Source: Membranipora membranacea (taxonomy: Eukaryota > Bryozoa > Gymnolaemata > Cheilostomatida > Membraniporidae). From it: a DNA stretch of 64,000 nt. Positions 1 through 11,389 of the stretch are shown piece by piece. The stretch lies in NCBI GenBank assembly GCA_914767715.1, contig OU612069.1, positions 17,421,387 to 17,485,386 of the forward strand. Direction: 5' to 3'. Both the position numbers and the translations under genes were made by a program. Positions within the stretch are counted from its first letter, which is position 1, and every line of letters starts with the position of its first letter. The notes under the pieces were generated by a model, which was given only the letters and a program-made list of their open reading frames with translations, was not told the origin of the DNA and searched no databases.

Positions 1-2806
1 TAGTTTGTAGTTTATACACTTGATACACTTGTCAGCCGCAGATAAATCTCCTAATTTAATGTAGTTTTCTCCCATTTTTTGTAGTAAGAGAGCTATCCTT
101 GGATGATCAACAGTCTTACTGTAAATCCGATAGTAGGTTGACTTTGAGCTCTCAAAGTACATTGTAGCCTGTTCATAATGCTGTTGTTTGTGGAAGGTCA
201 ACCCGACGCCATAATGTCCGTGAGTAGCTGCAGGTACTAAACTCTCCTCTCCATACAAATGTTCAAATATACTCTGATACTTTCTGCTGTATTTGATTGA
301 GGTGGCATGGTCACCCTGTTCATCGTACAAATACGCCAGTGCCTCTATACATTCAAGCAAGGCTGAGGTTGGCTGCTGCAAAAGTAGCAGTCTTTCCTCA
401 GTCGTCAATTTTTGTAGGTCTCTTCCGATGTTGCTTGCTTCTGAGCTGTCGATAGATTCACCATAATAATCATACTTCACTTCTTGGCAGGCCTTCATAT
501 AGTAATACTGAAGTGCCCTGAGAAGATAGTTTTCAGCTTTGTCACGTTGTCTTAAGTCAACATATAAGCGCCCTATGCTAAGCAAGTAATCTCCTGATGA
601 TTCTTCACCTGCACCCTCCAAAGTGTTGAGTGCAGCGATCCGATCTCCTAGATGCCGCTGGCAGGTAGCGATCCTTAGACACACTGATTTGGTGTTGTAG
701 TATTTATGATTCTCTCTGAGATGAATGAGAGCCTCAAGAGCTTGCCTGAAGTAAAAGTTATCTATGAAGATATTTGCTACCAGATACCTCATTTCTGGAT
801 TACAAATGGCCCTGTGACTAGCAAGCCAGTCTGGAATGTTCTCCTCAGCTAAGTGCTGTATTGGCCCGAAGTGCTCATTTAGCAAATTGAATGCTTGCAT
901 TGTGTGCCCAGTATTTTGGAGTGTTGATATCTTGCATAGAAATGTATGGTCATCCGCATTTGCTGTTGTTTTGTAACCCATACACACAGCGCCTAATTGA
1001 TCAGCGCTTGCTTCCCCTAGATCAAAGATTTCATAGGAACCATCATGACGGCTAGTGCCAGGATAAGACCTGTGTGAACATACAATCTATCTCCAGGTGA
1101 TTTACAAACTATCTTTACTTTTGTAGTTCCTGTTATTTGTTTCTCCGCTGTTGAAATCCTGTCATCTTGAGAGTCATGGTACAAGTAAGCTGAAAGTCTG
1201 ACAAAACAGGCAACAGCTAGTTGGAAGACCAATGATTTATACAAATCCTCTGATATTTTCCCAGTGGAGATCAGGCGTTTTGCAGTAGTCCACGCATCTT
1301 TTCCAAACACCTGATGGATCACCGCTAGATCATACAGCAGTATTGAGGGAAATCTGTAGAGTTGCCTCTTCACGTCTACTGTACAGGCTTGGTTTAGCAA
1401 GCGATCATCAGGGGTAAAGTCAAACTTCTTCATATCGTTTGCCAGCATGTCTATATTTGCATTTGCCCGTGCTTCACTGAGCTTGACGGACTGTATATAT
1501 ACTTTCAGGGTACAAAGTAGGTTACTATTCCCATAAGAATATACCTCTGTCATATAGGAGAGCATCGCTGTAAGATCACCTTTCAGGGAGTCCTTGGTAG
1601 GGTTATTCAGTACATGCTCATATGCAATGCCTAAATCACTGGGAGTAGTTATGAAACTGCATTTATTACTGTTCTGTCCATTACCTGTTGGTATGTTGCC
1701 AGCCTCTGCAGACAACCCATCGATTTTGAATCCATTCTTCGATTCGTCATCAAACCACCCATTTAGTTCCTCTATAGCCATATACTTAAGCTTAGTTTCG
1801 CCGAGATTACCTGTTAGAAAATAGCTGGTCATTGCCAGTTTCCTGAAATAATCTTCAGTTAGCGGTGTTTTCTTCTCGATCAAAAATATATACTCGAGAT
1901 CCGAGTATGGTGTTGCCTCCCCTCGAGCTAATGAGCCTATAGCTACAACTACAAACCTGCATGGTGGTTCCTTGACCATTGTTCGCACACTTTTAGCTAT
2001 GATAGCGTGAACAAAGTCGATCATTCTCTCTGTGCAAAGTGTTGATACTTCTCGAGCAGAGTCAACTAGCTTTCCCATTAATTCTATAGGAGGGTTTCCT
2101 GAACCTACATCGAAACGCATGGATAGATGGTCAGTTACTTGGTTTTTGATTCGTACCTCATCTCTAACCTCATGTAGATTGCGGAGAAGATCAGAAGTTA
2201 TTTCCTGCTGTTGATCATAGCTGATCTCAGCTGATCCCTTCCAGTATGCCTGCTGAACCTGGAATACTCTCTCTTTCCAGCAGTCATGTTCTGGTTTTCT
2301 TACTGAGATAGAGTTATATAGTGCATGTGCCTGCAAAATGATTAATATGGTATAATTATCCTACTATTATATATTCATTTAATCTCAGCAGAGAGTTTGT
2401 TGCAACTATCAGTGAGCAGTGCTTTTATCCTGGCATTATGCACTAAAGATCAAAACATAATGACTGTCCTAGGCATTTGTTATATTTACTTCCTTGCAAT
2501 CCGCAGAATGTTTACATCATAAAAATTTAACTTGTGGACATTAAGAAAACGTTGCTTGATTTGTTAAGAAAGGAAGATAGGCTTAATAGTTTTGTAGGAC
2601 AAATGATCACTGTTTGCTTTATTATTGCTCTGTATTAAACTTACCCTCAGACAATCTGTCCAGTCGTCAGTTTTCTGATATTTCTTGTAATACAACTCTG
2701 CTAGTCGTACCAAGTGCTTCACTTGGACCTCCAGATTATATTTACCTCCAACACTGCAGGAGTAATCCCTCTTGAACTCGTGTAAATATTCTTTGCTATA
2801 AATCAT
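1..2806 (-). pseudogene. Nucleotidyltransferase-TPR protein, copy A, frameshifted, 3' end outside window
   Basis: Two exons are visible. Exon 1 (2645-2806, 54 codons, starting with ATG directly after a CTTTAG acceptor, donor AGG|GTAAGT) and exon 2 (2330 downward) match copy B at 36347-41873 residue for residue over most of their length. Exon 2 carries the nucleotidyltransferase signature GSLARGEATPYSDLEY, then a helical region. Near 1017-1040 the frame breaks: relative to copy B there is a net gain of about two bases, giving a TAG stop after MKSLI. Beyond the break (about 1010 down to 1) the copy-B frame is open again and highly similar up to the window edge, just before the TPR array. The shift is either a young inactivating mutation, an allele, or an assembly error, because the rest of the frame is not decayed. 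Function is unknown; see copy B for the domain reading. Confidence 0.85.
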
Positions 2807-2859
2807 CTAAAGAAAGAGGTTAACTCATCTCTTAAAAATCAACCTTCATTAATTTTAAT

Positions 2860-4830
2860 ACAGAAAAACGCATCTATGAAAGATTACCATTACTTAATCA
2901 TCACCCAATTAAGGTTTGTTTATTGACAGGTATTAAATTTTGCTTGAAATTTGAGGGAACATTCAGAGAACAAAAGTAAACACAATGCAGTTTATCAGAT
3001 CACCAATTACTCTGTGATGATTAAATCTGCATATAACTGCTGCAATCTAAAATTGATTTCATATCGCTCACCTTTTCCATTCTCTAAATGATCGCGAATA
3101 ATAATTGGGAAGAATTGCTCTTCAGCCTGCACAAATAACCCCTGTCCATTTATTAGAATGGCTTGGATTTTGTAGGGAAACTGATATTGCTATGTCAACA
3201 CTTAGCATAAGTGCTTGGAGGTGGAATTATGTCTAAATACAATGCTATGCTACACACTTGCAGTTGTCTGAGCACTTCAAATATTATCCTCCACAAGCTT
3301 CACTTCACATGCCTGACTATCATATCAAAACTAGGCTTGCTCAGATCGAGTTACAAAATTAGCATAAGTCGGTCAACAAGCATTAAGGATAACTCATCAC
3401 AGTAGGCCTACACGCAGAGAGTGGATAGATATGCTCAGATATATTAATTCACATATCCTTAGCCTGATCGAGTCACCACTTCGGAAATAAACGAATGCTA
3501 GTTGATCAGACAAAACAAACCATAATACAAAAATAATATGGGCGTATGCATCATCAGACATTAGTTATGAGGTACTCGGGTTTTGTGTGTTTGACTTTGT
3601 GTAATCAATTAATTAGCTGACCTAGAAAAGCTCTCAGCAGTTGTGACTTAAATAAGGCTAATTGACTGTTGGGTATACCGATGAATTCTTTTCAGAGACA
3701 TAGGTTGAGCGCTATATGTCAATGGTGATGAGCTAACTCTAGTGAAAATTACTGGAAAGAAACAACAATAACCAAAAATTGCTTTCATTAGGCTAGTGAG
3801 ATATTTTTCTCTATACCTAACCTCTGTTAAGCTTAGTTTTAGTTGGTGAGAAATTTCAGTCACTACCTGTCAAACCTTAAATAGTCTTTGCTATAAATCA
3901 TTAAAGAATACATTAAAAGCACCTTACTTCTTTTTTTGGTGCTACGAATCATCAGTGCTAGAATTTTGAAGGCATATTTTGAAATTGACAGCGAGCACAT
4001 TCAATCAAATGTGTCAATTCAGTTGATTGCACCGCCAATTACTCTGTGTTGATTAATTTGCAGTTGACTGCTGCAATGAAAAATATAGCAGTATTCAGCA
4101 TTGTGCGATAACCCTCAGGCATCCAAACTATCGAACTGCCTAGCAAAAGACTGATTTTTTTGGCATTTTATGTAAATTCATATCGATTGTATATTATCCC
4201 TTTTTTTGTATGCAAGGCAGCTTTTACAAGAAGAGTATGTGTACCAGCACAATTGACAATTGACAATTGACTTTATAAATAGCGTTGCAATCAATCAGTC
4301 AACCAAAATGATATTTCTAATTTCTAAAGGTCTAGCTACACACTCCATTTATTCCATAGGATTGGGAAACTATTAAGTAGGCTGCTATTGATTGCACTTG
4401 TAGTAGTTGTCTAAGCACTTCAACTATTAAACATTATGCTCAACAAGCTTAACTCCTCATGCCTGACTATTATATGAAAATTTGGCTCGCCCAGATCGAG
4501 TTACCAAGTTAGCATAGGTCAGTCAACAAGCATCATCAAAATACACACAGAGTGTAGATAGATAAGCTCAGATATATTTATTCACATATCCTTAGCCTTG
4601 ATCAAGTTACAAAGCTAGTTAATCAAACAAAACAGATCTGCCCCACTCTCATCATATTACAAAACATCTTAGGCATGCATCATCAGCACAAGCATGTAAA
4701 TATTTAGTCATGAGTTACGAGGTACTTGGGTTCGGCATGTTTGAATTTGTGTAACATAGGTTGAGGGCAGCATACCAAACGCCGACGAGCTTACTTTAGT
4801 GTAGGTTGCTACAAAGAGACAACCATTGCC
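2860..4830. repeat. Diverged tandem duplication, about 1.1 kb units
   Basis: Blocks at about 2995-3050, 3280-3480, 3545-3600 and 3690-3800 recur in the same order at about 4020-4075, 4410-4610, 4673-4745 and 4754-4870, for example GCTCAGATATATT followed by TTCACATATCCTTAGCC. The offset is 1.0 to 1.13 kb with indels. This lies just upstream of copy A. No open frame of note is in it. Confidence 0.7.
3072..3126 (-). other. Candidate 55-nt exon upstream of copy A
   Basis: On the minus strand a 55-base stretch is bounded by a good acceptor (TTTGTGCAG) and donor (AAAAG|GTGAGC) and has one open frame (AEEQFFPIIIRDHLENGK). In that frame it ends in phase 1, which would put a stop into the exon starting at 2806, so it cannot join it directly. 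It could be non-coding leader, part of another transcript, or chance. Confidence 0.25.
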
Positions 4831-6959
4831 AAATAGAATATTTTATAAAGCTAGTGAGCTTGTGAACATTTTTCTGTGAGAGACATTTATGTCTGTGTCA
4901 ATAGTTAGATAAGGTTTTCAGATTCAATCTGTATGGAAATTTTTTAAATCTTCAGTTAAATTTGATTGGTTTTGGTATCCTTCAAGGCAGTTTCATAACC
5001 TTTTGTTTCCAACAGGCGTCATTGTTCTTGCATCAGGTATCTTCAATGCATAGTTAATACAACCGGCTGAAATAAAAAGAAAAACTTTTTTTATTATTGT
5101 CCCCAGAATTCAATAACTATTTTTATGGTGATTTGGGACAAAATGGGCGCTGAAATGTTCCGATAATTTATTTGTTATCCTCATATCAAACACATAACCA
5201 TTAAAAACAATTTAGGTAGGTCACAAGTGACACAGCCATTTATTAAAGCTATATACAATACATAACATCTATCCACAACTAGAATGATTTTATCTCTTTA
5301 TTGACTTCAAACGATGTGCAACCTCGCTACCCAGCTTTGAAGAAGGATAGGTAGGGTTGGGAATAAAACTGATTTTCATTGAGCTCCAAGCACAGAAGAT
5401 TTTTTTCTCAAAATAGAGTTCTAGCCAATTGGCTCAATCTGGTTATCAAACATTCACTAAGCGATCTGCAAACACGAGTTTAAAATAAATATTTATTTGT
5501 TTTTGATTTCGGTGTAAATGAACAAGCAGCTACCATCGGACATATTCTAGATCGTCAAAAAATAAACCAAGGCATAATATGTTCCTTTCCATGGAGGTAA
5601 ACCTAGCTCAAAGCAGAAAAGCAGCCTGTGCCCCTGGCTCGGAGTTAATATACACAATTGAAACAAAGATACACCCCTTCTGCAGTCTCCCTTTCATGTA
5701 GAGGTAAAACTTTTAAGCTAGGAATTGAAATGGATGCATAGAATTTCATTGCTTCTAAAAATTCTCATCAAATAACAAGCATTAAGTTTTCGCCTGGAGG
5801 ATGTAACTTGTTCACTGATATACCACTGTTACTTTATATTTAAGGGTCATGAACTATGGTTTATGGAAAAGATTACTGTGTTATAAAGACAAACATATTT
5901 CAGCTTCTGCAGTTCTACAACATGTCAGAAGCACCGTAGGCCTGAATAAAAAGATGAGCCAAAAATGACGATTGGAAATATTGAAACACGTAAAAACAAC
6001 ACATGATGTCACTTTTAAAAGAATTAAAAGATTTCTTTGACTCTGTAATATTATTTCAAGAATATTGTTTGTATCGGCTCAAAAATTAGAGGAAAAGATG
6101 GTATCTCTCACCCTAAAAACAATCATTGCTGTCAACTCCAGTTTTACTATGAATACCATTTGAAATTTTCTCTTTTTACTTTGATTGGTGTTCCATTTAT
6201 TAAAATTTAAGAGCTGCTAAAGGACACAACTTCAACATTTTCCCTCTGAAGTGATTGGTGTCTTCACACAACATCACCTGGAGCTTTTATCGGGATAATT
6301 GTTTCCCATAATCTAAGTTGTCTCCGATTGTGAAAAAGGAAGACAACTCTCACCAGGGTTCTCAATAAAGGAACTGAGGTGCCAGAAAACCAAACTTAGA
6401 CATTCAATAGATATACACAAAGCAGAAACCTTCCCTTGCTAGGCAGAACTGAAGGAATGATTCCCAGGCCAGTTTTGGATTGTTAGGATCATTTGGATCG
6501 TAATAAGTACTTGAGAAAAGACTGTTACAATGGCGATTTGTTGAGTGTAGTGATTGGCTATTACTGACTTTGTGTATTATGTTGACTATCAACAAATTCG
6601 TCTTCAGCTTGATACAGTTAGATTCATTGATACATTTATACAATTTCGATTATTCATTTTGTCCCAACCTGGTAGATTGGTCTTCTGACCCCCCCCCTCC
6701 CGAAAATGTTGCAGTGATTCAAATTTCTCACCTTTAAAGTGATTTATGTCGGCTTCACACTTATGTTATTGTTGACCCTATAATTTAACTACAGAGCAGT
6801 GCCTCTCCTGATAGAAACAGGAATTACCGTTGTGGAACATCTCTGGACAGTGGGCCGGAAAATAAATATGTGTAGGTCACACACTGGCTCAGAGCAGAAA
6901 ACTTCTCTAGGCATTTCAAAGGCTCGAAAGCCAAGAGGCACCAATATTTTGGACAAACT
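4831..6959. other. Intergenic, no gene recognised
   Basis: AT-rich DNA with stops in all frames. I see no exon with plausible splice sites, no RNA gene and no clear terminal repeat. A C-run is at 6690-6699. Confidence 0.5.
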
Positions 6960-7070
6960 GTATCTACCATAGACTTAACAATAAACCTAGACAGGACACT
7001 ATATACAGCTGAAGTGAGGCACTTAATTGTGGGGTGACGTAGCATCATTGGAAGGTGTAGAAGCAACGAT
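6960..7070. repeat. End of a dispersed repeat (CCTAGACAGGAC family)
   Basis: About 105 bases match, in reverse complement, the right part of the fold-back element at 28695-29120, including CATAGACTTAA, CCTAGACAGGA and GGAAGGTGTAG. A third partial copy is at 41525-41640. It sits just past the stop codon of the AT-hook gene, probably in its 3' UTR or beyond. Confidence 0.6.
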
Positions 7071-7195
7071 GCTGTACAGTAGTGGAGTTTTATAGTTCTC
7101 AATTAAATGAAAACATTTATTTTTTATAACGAAAGCTCATGATACTCAAAATGTAACATTACACACAGCTCACTTAATATATCTGACAATTTAAA

Positions 7196-10100
7196 TTATG
7201 ATGAGGTAATATGGGTGACCAGTTTGTCGAGCAGGTCTACCTTCCTCTGCTCAAATTCAAGCATTTTTTGCATGTATTCAATTTTGGTGTTAACCTCCCT
7301 CTCCAGCAGCTCGGTCTTTTTTTCCTCGGAGTTCAGGTTACGACCCTTAGGATGTTCACATGGCCTTATGCCGGAGGATGCAGCAGCTGGTCTGTAACAG
7401 TAATATTACACTTGATGGAAGGAGTTTAGTCATGATATGGTTGAAATGGCAACACTGACTCTGTTGAATATTGCAGGGTTGGTTTTTGAGAAACAGCGTT
7501 TCAACAGCATGACATGATATTACCAAGGAGGCAGCAATAGTGTATGTGCAGGAAGTTAAGGTATTGCGACAATATATTGTACATTATGAACTGGGTGTGC
7601 TGATGATTGGACATCCTAATATGAAAACAGCTTTGTGAGAGCTTGATTCCATTCCAGGAAGAATACTGTGGTCGATTGATACTGAAGAAGGATGTAGGGT
7701 TCGAATTAATCGCTTCTTCATTGCGGCATTAGGCTGCTCCGGTCCAGATTTCAACGAAGATTGATGACAGTAGAGATATGGATTCAAAAAATTATCGTCT
7801 TGGCCTAAGGTAGACAAAATACTCACTCTCCTCCTGCATCAGCAGTGACATTCATTTCTGGCCCCTCACCCTCTGCTTTCCTCACGGCATTGTCAAAAGT
7901 CTCTCCATATTAAAATTTCCTTCTGTCGCGACCTGTAAAATTTAAACGCCTACTCTAGTTATTTGCAAACATATTTTGAAAATGACAGCGAAATAAATAA
8001 AGGGAAAGATATGAATATGCAACATGGAGGTATTACCAGCTAGCAGGATCCCTTAATTCCTAATGTGATTTGTTAGATATGATTAGGATCAATCAAAGTG
8101 TTAGCAAGCAACTCATTTTGCTCGTATATAATAATTTTCCTATCTCAACAGGTGCTCCTTGATTCTATCACCTCAGTCTGCCATGACGACCATATTTGTT
8201 GTAACTGCTCTCGTTCTTACATTCCTGCAACCACAGTGGGTTACAAACGCAAGAGGTGTACAACTCTTACCAGATTTTGAGTTCCAATCTTCAATTTCTT
8301 GGTATGTTTTGAGCAAACTTTGATACTTTCTTCTTATATCTTTACCACGTCCCCTGATCATTGCAGGAAATCCCTCTGCTACCAGCTTATCCTCGATTGT
8401 CTCCCATAGCTGTTGTAAAAGAACGACATGAATACTAACTTATCCGGAGTATGATCAGTTGGCAAGTGAAACAGGTTCCACCCATTTCATCATTTTGTTT
8501 TTATATAGGAAAAAAAGTTGCGTAGCTCATAAATGGTTCGTTAGTCAAATCTACATCAGCAGCATTAGCTGTTTCACTTTAATGGATTTATGTGATGATA
8601 CCTTCTACTTCTCTGAGAACTATTGGCTAAGATCAAAGTGTCACTGCCAATGGCCGATTAGTGCCAGTTCAGTTTTGGCAGCTTGCTGCACACTTATGAT
8701 TAAGAGGTCCTCTATGGCCTCACCTCTAGGATGCATTCTAGTTTTCTAGAATGTATCACATTCTCAGTATGAGGATTAGGGCACCTTGCGTCCCACTTTA
8801 GGGGCAGCCCAATCTTCTGTTTCTTAGCAAACAGCAATTACCCAACAAGAAAAATTATAGACAGGCTCAGAAACTTCAGGCATATTTATTGGCACACCAA
8901 AGATATCCATAGCTGAAAACAAACAAATGTTTGAGCTGCAAAATAAATACCTTATCCTTTTGTGATGCGGATTTACACAGAGTCCACTGTCTCATGTTCA
9001 TCACCATCACGGTGATGAGTACCTCTATCCTCTCTTTTGTGTACGGTATACATGCTGTAATGACAGAACAGAATGTGATACGCTAAGGAACGGGATATAA
9101 AAACATGTCAGTACAAGTTTTGATATCTTTGAGGTGTGCAGATGCTGGGCAAATTAACGACATGGAAAAAATAAACTGTACTGTCACGTTAAATAATTGT
9201 ACCTGTGCCTTCCCCTTCGTAAAGTTCTTGGCGCACTTCTTCATTGTCTGACTCCGATCTTACGCTGACAGACACGTTTACTGGTGTCTGGTGGAAAGAC
9301 TCCCTCCCATCGAACATACCTCCATGCTGTGGAGTGGACTGCAATGGAGTGAGAGATTAGATTAAGTTGAATACTTGCAGGCGCATGTCTCAGCCTGTGA
9401 ACACATATACTGGGGTACAATGGTAAAACAATTTAGATATAGCAGGGATGCAGTTCTATCCGACAGATAAACAATGCAAGAGAACCAGGACTGTTTTATT
9501 TTTCAACAATTGTGTGATGAAAGTTACAAACATTGACATATTTGAGAATACTTACACATTTAGGAGTTGTAGGAGTTGAAACTGTGAATCTGTGTGACGG
9601 GGATGGCGTCTTCATGAGCTAAAATACAAAATACATGATAATCGAAATTGAAATTAACTGGAATTTAAATTAAACCTCTGCCCTGCTACAGTCAAACAAT
9701 CATAACAATAAAATTTGGCCGGAGAAAATGGACATGATCCTCATCGCCAGTTATTTAGGCTATGAAATAGAACTTCATTTTGAATCCATTTTAAACGAAA
9801 AAGGCAGTTGAAACAATCCAAACTGGAATGATTGTTTGAATTTTGACGCTCATTATCCTACCTGTTACCAAAAGTGTTCTTACCGAGGTTTTCTTGGCCT
9901 TCGCCAAGACTTTTTGAGATACTGTCGTCAGACAGTTTTTTGATCCCTTCGGCCTTCCTCTCTTCTTCTTGATGTTAACTATGACCTCACTAAAAGAATG
10001 CAATCATTGAAATCAAACAACTCGTCGATAAGAAAGTGCTTGGGACGCAGCTACACATATAATTGTAGCGATGGATCCTGCACATGGGAATTCATGAAGT

Positions 10101-10703
10101 TTGTAGAATAGCTAAGTTTAGTTTACTAAGCAATCTTTATCAATACCATGAAAACTATTATCACAACACCCATTACTTTCATTAGAGATTATGAGAACAT
10201 TGGAACATTGGAACATTAGAACTTTACTTGAATATGAAAACCAGTATCAAACCTTTGGGAAGGTTTTGGTGTGGCAGAAGCCATCATCATGACTGGTGTA
10301 CAAAAGAAATCAGGTTAAGCAATTGTGCGAAAAAGAATGTGAAAAAAGGGGGAACTGTTGTTTTAGGAGCATAAAAAAGCAAACTATTACTGGCAACTAG
10401 GGCAAGGGGTTTAGAACAGACCTGTGCTCAGATTGCAGGTTTACTTGTTAACCTGATTTAGGAACATTCTTTCGGTGTATGACACAAGGAGTACCAATAG
10501 CTTTCATGTACGACTTCATGTTTTAGTTGTAAAACTTAATACTCAGTTATCATCATGCAAAATACATTGCACATACCTTCTTGTTTCACTGATTTAGCTT
10601 GTGATTCCTTCTGTCCTGGGGTGTCATGGTTGACTTCTGTAAGGTCAACTAGCATCTCCAAACAAGGAGTGTTAGCTAAAAAAGTCAAGCATGTCAATTT
10701 CAT
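7196..10703 (-). CDS. AT-hook and Myb/SANT-like DNA-binding protein, with in-frame stop
   Basis: Nine exons on the minus strand join without a phase conflict: 10577-10703, 10253-10292, 9884-9989, 9556-9618, 9203-9338, 8951-9054, 8271-8409, 7827-7932 and 7196-7391 (TAA). The nominal length is 338 residues. An AT-hook (KKKRGRPKGSKN, about residue 63) should bind the minor groove of AT-rich DNA. Residues 162-245 look like a Myb/SANT-like trihelix domain (W..L, GRGKDIRRKYQSLL, DWNSKSG), and the last 40 residues are a charged coiled coil (LLEREVNTKIEYMQKMLEFE). This layout is familiar from Harbinger-transposon Myb-like proteins and their domesticated MSANTD-type relatives; that origin is inference. 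In exon 8 a TAA interrupts the frame at codon 246, although the frame before and after is intact. The start is uncertain: I used the ATG at 10703, but a TTTTTTAG acceptor at 10681-10688 could instead join an unseen upstream exon. The 40-nt exon 2 is inferred from splice sites and phase. Confidence 0.75.
8607..8835 (+). mobile_element. U2 snRNA-headed SINE, copy 1
   Basis: The segment starts ACTTCTCTGAG.ACTATTGGC and continues with GGCTAAGATCAAAGTGT, which resembles the 5' end of U2 snRNA (CUUCUCGGCCUUUUGGCUAAGAUCAAGUGU). It then follows the same 190-base body as the copies at 43368-43589 and 53457-53687. It lies in an intron of the AT-hook gene in opposite orientation. Confidence 0.75.
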
Positions 10704-11098
10704 AATACATTGCCTACAAGGAAGGGGGTTTTCGTAATTACAGATAAATATATAACGAAGCCAGAACGGTCATCCAATATACTGCTTAGAAGTTTTGACA
10801 GGTTTCAAAGCTTCAATACCGCACCAACCTGATTGCAAACTTATGAAAAAAAGCTCCGATCAAAATAAGGAGCTGAACTGACTGAATACAAAGCTGAGAC
10901 AACATATTTTGCTTAAAACTTTGTAACCTAAGAAAATTCAAAGGCAACTCAAAAGGTTTTGCCAAAATCCTAAGGACACCATACAGTTACATCTAAATTA
11001 GCGCACGTTATTATGATGGCAACTGTATAACCTGTTCTTTGTGAAACTGTAATTGATACCAGTCCAGTTTACGTAAAGAACCAAAACTTCAAGTGAGT

Positions 11099-11222
11099 AC
11101 TCTCTGGCCCTGTCCCATGTAACAGTGTGTGATGGTAAAGTGACTTTATTACGACAATAAGCCACAGACATACTGATATCGCTGTATCACCATGTCAAGT
11201 ATTCACCAGGGCCAACAGAGAG
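11099..11222. repeat. Small fold-back element
   Basis: CTCTCTGGCCCTG at the left and CAGGGCCAACAGAGAG at the right form imperfect terminal inverted repeats around about 95 bases. It lies just past the last ERCC6L-like exon. Confidence 0.5.
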
Positions 11223-11389
11223 CATAATTATGGGCCTTGACCTTAGTAGTAGCTAGACAAGAACATTAAAAAGCCATAGGGGCCATAAGAACATTATCAA
11301 ACAATAAAATAATTTGACAGAAAAATATCCCTCTAAAGCTCAACCAAAGGCTTTTCACATATAAAATATGTCCGAGATATCTAACTCAC

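Noticed and set aside
7584-7826. 80-residue minus frame between the last two exons of the AT-hook gene
   Set aside because: It lies wholly in an intron, and the flanking exons already join in phase without it.
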